DNA from: Corallococcus macrosporus DSM 14697
GTDB taxonomy: Bacteria > Myxococcota > Myxococcia > Myxococcales > Myxococcaceae
DNA: 64,000 bases
NCBI RefSeq assembly: GCF_002305895.1
Contig: NZ_CP022203.1
Location: forward strand, 4,504,501-4,568,500
Reading direction: 5' to 3'
The notes under the pieces were generated by a model. The model ran no database searches. It was not told where the DNA came from and saw only the letters and a list, made by a program, of their open reading frames with translations. Below, one piece after another: positions 37,614 through 64,000 of the stretch. Every line of letters starts with the position of its first letter. Position 1 is the first letter of the stretch. The translations under genes and the position numbers were made by a program.

Positions 37614-37917
37614 CGCCACGCCTTTCTCGTCCCATGCCCGGGATGCGGAATCCCAGTCCTGGCACATGCGCGGATGACACGTCGCGTTGGCACGAAATCC
37701 AGACGCGAATGCGACTTTTTCCTCCGCGTCACGTTGTTCCTCCATGGGCCTGGAATCAGCCCGGATCCCCCAGGGAATCCAACCTGTAGCGGCGGGAATC
37801 AGGTGCCCGCTCGCATGTTGGGTTCTCCGGGAAATCACCCCCGCTTTTTACTGGCTTGACCCGGCCAGGAGCTTCCCGCAGAACCGCGACACCCATGGCC
37901 CTGGAAAGGACCGTTTC
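37614..37917. other. Intergenic region between the permease and the S46 peptidase gene
   Basis: About 300 nt with no convincing gene. A TTGACC at 37856-37861 has no matching -10, so the promoter of the peptidase gene is not identified. No terminator-like hairpin with a T run was found. Confidence 0.5.
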
Positions 37918-40011
37918 ATGAAGCGTTTGTTCGTCATTGCCACCCTCCTCGGCGCGGCGCCCGCGATGGCCGACGAGGGCATGTGGACCTACAACAACTT
38001 TCCCTCCGCGAAGGTGAAGGAGAAGTACGGCTTCGAGCCTTCCCAGCAGTGGCTGGACAACGCGCGCCTGTCCTCGGCGCGTCTGGCGGGCGGCTGCTCG
38101 GCCAGCTTCGTGTCGGCCAACGGCCTGGTGATGACGAATCACCACTGCGCGCGCGGCTGCATCGACCAGCTCTCCACGGCGAAGAAGAACTACATCGCCA
38201 ACGGCTTCTACGCGAAGACGCAGGCCGCGGAGACCCAGTGCCCGGCGATGGAGATCAACCAGCTCGTCAAGATCACCGACGTCACGGAGACGCTGAACAA
38301 GGCGACCCAGGGGCTGACGGGCAAGAAGTACGCGGACACGCTGAAGGCGAAGATGTCCGAGCTGGAGCAGGCCTGCTCCGCCGGCAACGCCAAGGCGCGC
38401 TGTGACGTCGTCACGCTGTACCAGGGCGGCCAGTACAACCTCTACGAGTACAAGCGCTTCCAGGACGTCCGCCTGGTGATGGCCCCCGAGCACGCCATCG
38501 CGTTCTTCGGCGGTGACCCGGACAACTTCGAGTTCCCCCGCTACGACCTGGACGTGACGTTCCTGCGCGTCTACGAGGACGGCAAGCCGGCGACCACGAA
38601 CAACTTCTTCAAGTGGTCCGACAAGGGCGCCAAGGAAGGCGAGCTGACCTTCATCTCCGGCCACCCGGGCCGCACGTCGCGGGGCCTCACCGTCGCGGAG
38701 CTGGAGTTCCACCGCGACGTGCAGCTCCCCAAGACGCTCATGATGCTCTCCGAGATGCGCGGCATGCTGACGGAGTTCGGCCGCCGTGGCGCCGAGCAGC
38801 GCCGCATCTCCACCAACATGCTGTTCGGCGTGGAGAACGCCGTGAAGGCGCTCAAGGGCCGTCACGAGGCGCTGCTGGACAAGGCGTTCTTCGCGCAGAA
38901 GGTCGCCGCCGAGCAGGAGCTGCGCAAGAAGGTCAACGCCAACCCGGAGATGAAGAAGAAGTACGGCGCGGCCTGGGACGAGATCGCCAAGGCCCAGACG
39001 GAGCTGCGCAACATCCGCAAGGACCTGGCGTTCATGGAGAACGGCAGCGGCCTGTCCTCCACGCTCTTCTCCCTGGCCCGCACGCTGGTGCGTGGCGCCG
39101 AGGAGCTCAACAAGCCGAACGGCGAGCGCCTGCGTGAGTTCAACCAGGCCAACGTCCCGGCCCTGGAGGCCCAGCTCTTCAGCCCCGCCCCCATCTACCC
39201 GGAGCTGGAGATCGCCCGGCTGACGTTCAGCCTCACCAAGATGCGCGAGGAGCTGGGCTCGGACCACCCCTTCGTGAAGAAGGTGCTGGGCAAGGAGTCC
39301 CCGGAGAAGCTGGCCGCCCGGCTGGTGAAGGGCACCAGGCTGCGTGACGTGAAGGCCCGCCAGGCGCTCTACAAGGGCGGCAAGGCGGCCATCGCGGCGT
39401 CCAAGGACCCGATGGTCCAGCTCGCCGCGGCGCTGGACCCGGACATGCGCGCCGTCCGCAAGTCGTATGAGGAGAACGTCGAGTCCGTCATCCGCAAGAA
39501 CAGCGAGCTGGTGGCCAAGGCCAAGTTCGACATCTACGGCACCAACCAGTACCCGGACGCGACCTTCAGCCTGCGCCTGTCCTACGGCGCGGTGAAGGGC
39601 TACACGGAGAACGGCAAGCAGGTCAGCCCCATCACCCAGATGGCCGGCACCTTCGCGCACGCCACGGGCGAGGAGCCCTTCGCCCTGCCGAAGTCCTGGC
39701 TGAAGAACGAGAAGGCGCTCGACGGCACCACGCCGATGAACTTCGTCTCCACCAACGACATCATCGGCGGCAACTCCGGCTCGCCCGTCATCAACAAGGA
39801 CGCGGAGATCGTCGGCATCGTGTTCGACGGCAACATCCACTCCCTGGGCGGCGAGTACGGCTTCGACGAGAGCGTCAACCGCTCGGTCAGCGTCCACAGC
39901 GAGGCCATCATCGAGTCGCTGACGAAGATCTACGGCGCCACGCGGCTGCTCGAGGAGCTGCGCCCCGGCAGCACCAAGGTCCCGCCCGTGAAGGCCAGCC
40001 CGGCCAAGTAG
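37918..40011 (+). CDS. S46 family dipeptidyl peptidase, DPP7-type
   Basis: 697 residues, secreted to the periplasm: signal peptide ending PAMA-DEGMW. The trypsin-like triad is seen as His75/76 in VMTNHHC, Asp in DNFEFPRYDLDV and Ser in GGNSGSPV. These enzymes remove dipeptides from peptide N-termini. The residue after the second beta segment is FDG, with Gly where DPP11 has Arg, so preference for hydrophobic P1 residues (DPP7/BII-like) is inferred, not acidic ones. AAAGGA lies 7 nt before ATG 37918. It is followed by a strong terminator. Confidence 0.9.
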   Translation: MKRLFVIATLLGAAPAMADEGMWTYNNFPSAKVKEKYGFEPSQQWLDNARLSSARLAGGCSASFVSANGLVMTNHHCARGCIDQLSTAKKNYIANGFYAKTQAAETQCPAMEINQLVKITDVTETLNKATQGLTGKKYADTLKAKMSELEQACSAGNAKARCDVVTLYQGGQYNLYEYKRFQDVRLVMAPEHAIAFFGGDPDNFEFPRYDLDVTFLRVYEDGKPATTNNFFKWSDKGAKEGELTFISGHPGRTSRGLTVAELEFHRDVQLPKTLMMLSEMRGMLTEFGRRGAEQRRISTNMLFGVENAVKALKGRHEALLDKAFFAQKVAAEQELRKKVNANPEMKKKYGAAWDEIAKAQTELRNIRKDLAFMENGSGLSSTLFSLARTLVRGAEELNKPNGERLREFNQANVPALEAQLFSPAPIYPELEIARLTFSLTKMREELGSDHPFVKKVLGKESPEKLAARLVKGTRLRDVKARQALYKGGKAAIAASKDPMVQLAAALDPDMRAVRKSYEENVESVIRKNSELVAKAKFDIYGTNQYPDATFSLRLSYGAVKGYTENGKQVSPITQMAGTFAHATGEEPFALPKSWLKNEKALDGTTPMNFVSTNDIIGGNSGSPVINKDAEIVGIVFDGNIHSLGGEYGFDESVNRSVSVHSEAIIESLTKIYGATRLLEELRPGSTKVPPVKASPAK

Positions 40012-40073
40012 GGCCTCCGCCCCCGGGTGGACACGGGGCCCCGGCGCGGTCGGCCAGGGCCCCTGAAGCACGG

Positions 40074-40107
40074 AGAGGCTGCCCGGTGCGTTCCGGGCAG
40101 CCTCTTT
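40074..40107 (+). terminator. Intrinsic terminator after the S46 peptidase gene
   Basis: A 13-bp perfect stem AGAGGCTGCCCGG/CCGGGCAGCCTCT (40074-40086 and 40093-40105), loop TGCGTT, then TTT. It lies between convergent gene ends; guaA ends at 40109. Confidence 0.85.
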
Positions 40108-40108
40108 C

Positions 40109-41662
<1,554 letters not shown>

Positions 41663-41763
41663 CTGGGGGTCTCCAAGAGGGGCGTCGTTGACGGCTGGGG
41701 GCCCTTATCGCTACAAACTTCCGGAATACAACGCCCAAGTACCTTCAATTGTTCGAGGCCTGG

Positions 41764-42390
41764 ATGCCCCGCCGCCTGTTCGCCCCTACCGCCGCTGCCG
41801 CCCTGCTCCTCCTGTCCGCCACTGGATGCGTGAAGGAGATCTCCTCGGATGAGCGGCTGGACCGCGAAACCCAGAATCTCTCCGCAAAGGACACCCCGGG
41901 CGCCGCCGAGCTCGAGAAGATCTCCTGTGATGACGCCAACGAGGCGCTGACGAAGGCGCGCAACGTGAACCGGCCGGAGACGGACCGGCTGGTGGACTAC
42001 ATCGAGCTGTACTCCTCCCTCCGCAAGCGGACCGCCACCTTCGAAGAGGCGATGAACCGCAACCCGGACCTCAGCTACCGCGAGGGCACCCAGCACCTGG
42101 TCGCCGCCAAGGACCACTGCATCCAGCAGACGGCCGACGTGCGGGTGGAGTTCGAGACCTACATGCGCGAGCTGGTGGATGTGCCCACCGTCCAGGAGAT
42201 CAAGGGCGGCAACACCGTCACCATCGCCCGGCTGGACTTCAACACCCTGCGCCAGGCCATCGAGACGCTGGAGCCGGACGACAAGGAGGTCCTGCTCAAC
42301 CGGGTGAACGCCGCGGAGAAGCGCGTGGCCCCGCCGGCCGCCAACGAGGCGACGCCCGCCTCGGGGGGGAGCCGCAAGCGCGGCCGGTAG
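41764..42390 (+). CDS. Lipoprotein of unknown function between guaB and guaA
   Basis: 208 residues. Signal peptide LFAPTAAAALLLLSATGC with a lipobox Cys, then a mostly helical, charged region: SSDERLDRETQNLSAKD, LVDYIELYSSLRKRTATFEE, DVRVEFETYMRELVD. The end is Ala/Gly-rich with a basic tail. GAGG lies 5 nt before ATG 41764; the longer frame from 41749 adds only five residues. No known family recognised. It is divergent from guaA and convergent with guaB. Confidence 0.78.
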   Translation: MPRRLFAPTAAAALLLLSATGCVKEISSDERLDRETQNLSAKDTPGAAELEKISCDDANEALTKARNVNRPETDRLVDYIELYSSLRKRTATFEEAMNRNPDLSYREGTQHLVAAKDHCIQQTADVRVEFETYMRELVDVPTVQEIKGGNTVTIARLDFNTLRQAIETLEPDDKEVLLNRVNAAEKRVAPPAANEATPASGGSRKRGR

Positions 42391-42417
42391 TCCCGCGCCC
42401 GCGGGTGAGCAAGTCAA

Positions 42418-42448
42418 AGGGCCCGGCCGGAAGGCGCGGGCCCTTTTT
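42418..42448. terminator. Terminator between the lipoprotein gene and guaB
   Basis: An 8-bp stem AGGGCCCG/CGGGCCCT with an 11-nt loop, followed on the plus strand by TTTTT. On the minus strand, three Ts follow, so it may also serve guaB. Confidence 0.8.
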
Positions 42449-42499
42449 CATGGCCGGAAGCGGCGGTGCGGGAGGACGGGCCACCGCGCGCCCGCGGGC

Positions 42500-64000
<21,501 letters not shown>

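Noticed and set aside
34899-37838. Minus-strand extension of the lipoprotein frame through the ADOP gene
   Set aside because: The lipoprotein has its own signal peptide start at 34898; the extension is antisense to a clear permease.

Overview
The window is GC-rich DNA from a myxobacterium, most likely a Myxococcus or close relative. The evidence is the strong third-codon-position GC bias (which produces long antisense shadow ORFs), typical myxobacterial families (DUF3014, a PilZ-type domain fused to Hsp70, a YtxH protein, Ala/Pro-rich lipoproteins), the leucine-degradation gene liuC and a giant lipopeptide-type synthetase. From memory, LiuC of M. xanthus DK1622 is MXAN_3757 and its myxoprincomide megasynthase is MXAN_3779. 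The gene count between the equivalent genes here fits that interval, but this rests on recall and not on a search.

Layout. 1-5.3 kb: a possible structured RNA, a TPR membrane protein, tRNA-Leu(CAA), a response regulator, an RNA m5C methyltransferase gene apparently frameshifted at a run of eight G, a coiled-coil protein, two tandemly duplicated tRNA-Ala(GGC)-terminator units, and class I fructose-bisphosphate aldolase. 5.4-15.6 kb: a probable sphingolipid locus. A minus-strand operon encodes a serine-palmitoyltransferase-like enzyme, a GNAT-type acyltransferase and an extended SDR, which is the Spt/bCerS/CerR set of bacterial ceramide synthesis. It is flanked by a TolC-like protein, an MlaC-like periplasmic carrier, an MMPL/HpnN-type RND transporter and a PAP2 membrane protein. 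15.6-24.9 kb: an aminotransferase, a methyltransferase and branched-chain acyl-CoA enzymes (HMG-CoA lyase, 3-methylglutaconyl-CoA hydratase LiuC, acyl-CoA carboxylase beta subunit, acyl-CoA dehydrogenase), with a Tim44-like/zinc-ribbon/TerB protein and a YtxH protein on the other strand. 24.9-33.2 kb: housekeeping genes (rnc, a cyclophilin, era, der, a YfgM-like protein, bamB, a Nudix hydrolase, a YprB-like exonuclease). 33.3-46.4 kb: a DUF3014 protein, lipoproteins, an orphan ADOP-type permease, a DPP7-type S46 peptidase, guaA and guaB, and a PilZ-Hsp70 fusion. 46.6-64 kb: the first 5,806 codons of one NRPS gene that runs off the window.

How the genes work together. The NRPS starts with a fatty-acyl-AMP ligase and ACP. 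It then has C-A(with methyltransferase)-PCP for a predicted N-methylated serine, three C-A-PCP modules (Val/Ile-like, unknown, Val/Ile-like) and a fifth C domain, so the product should be lipo-initiated. Modules 2 and 4 share a nearly identical stretch of about 1.45 kb, a sign of recent module duplication or gene conversion. The lipid region could link branched-chain acyl metabolism, ceramide assembly, head-group addition and transport to the outer membrane. The ceramide enzymes are well supported by family and by gene order; the transport and head-group roles are inferred from neighbours only. I saw no CRISPR array, insertion sequence, phage gene or rRNA.
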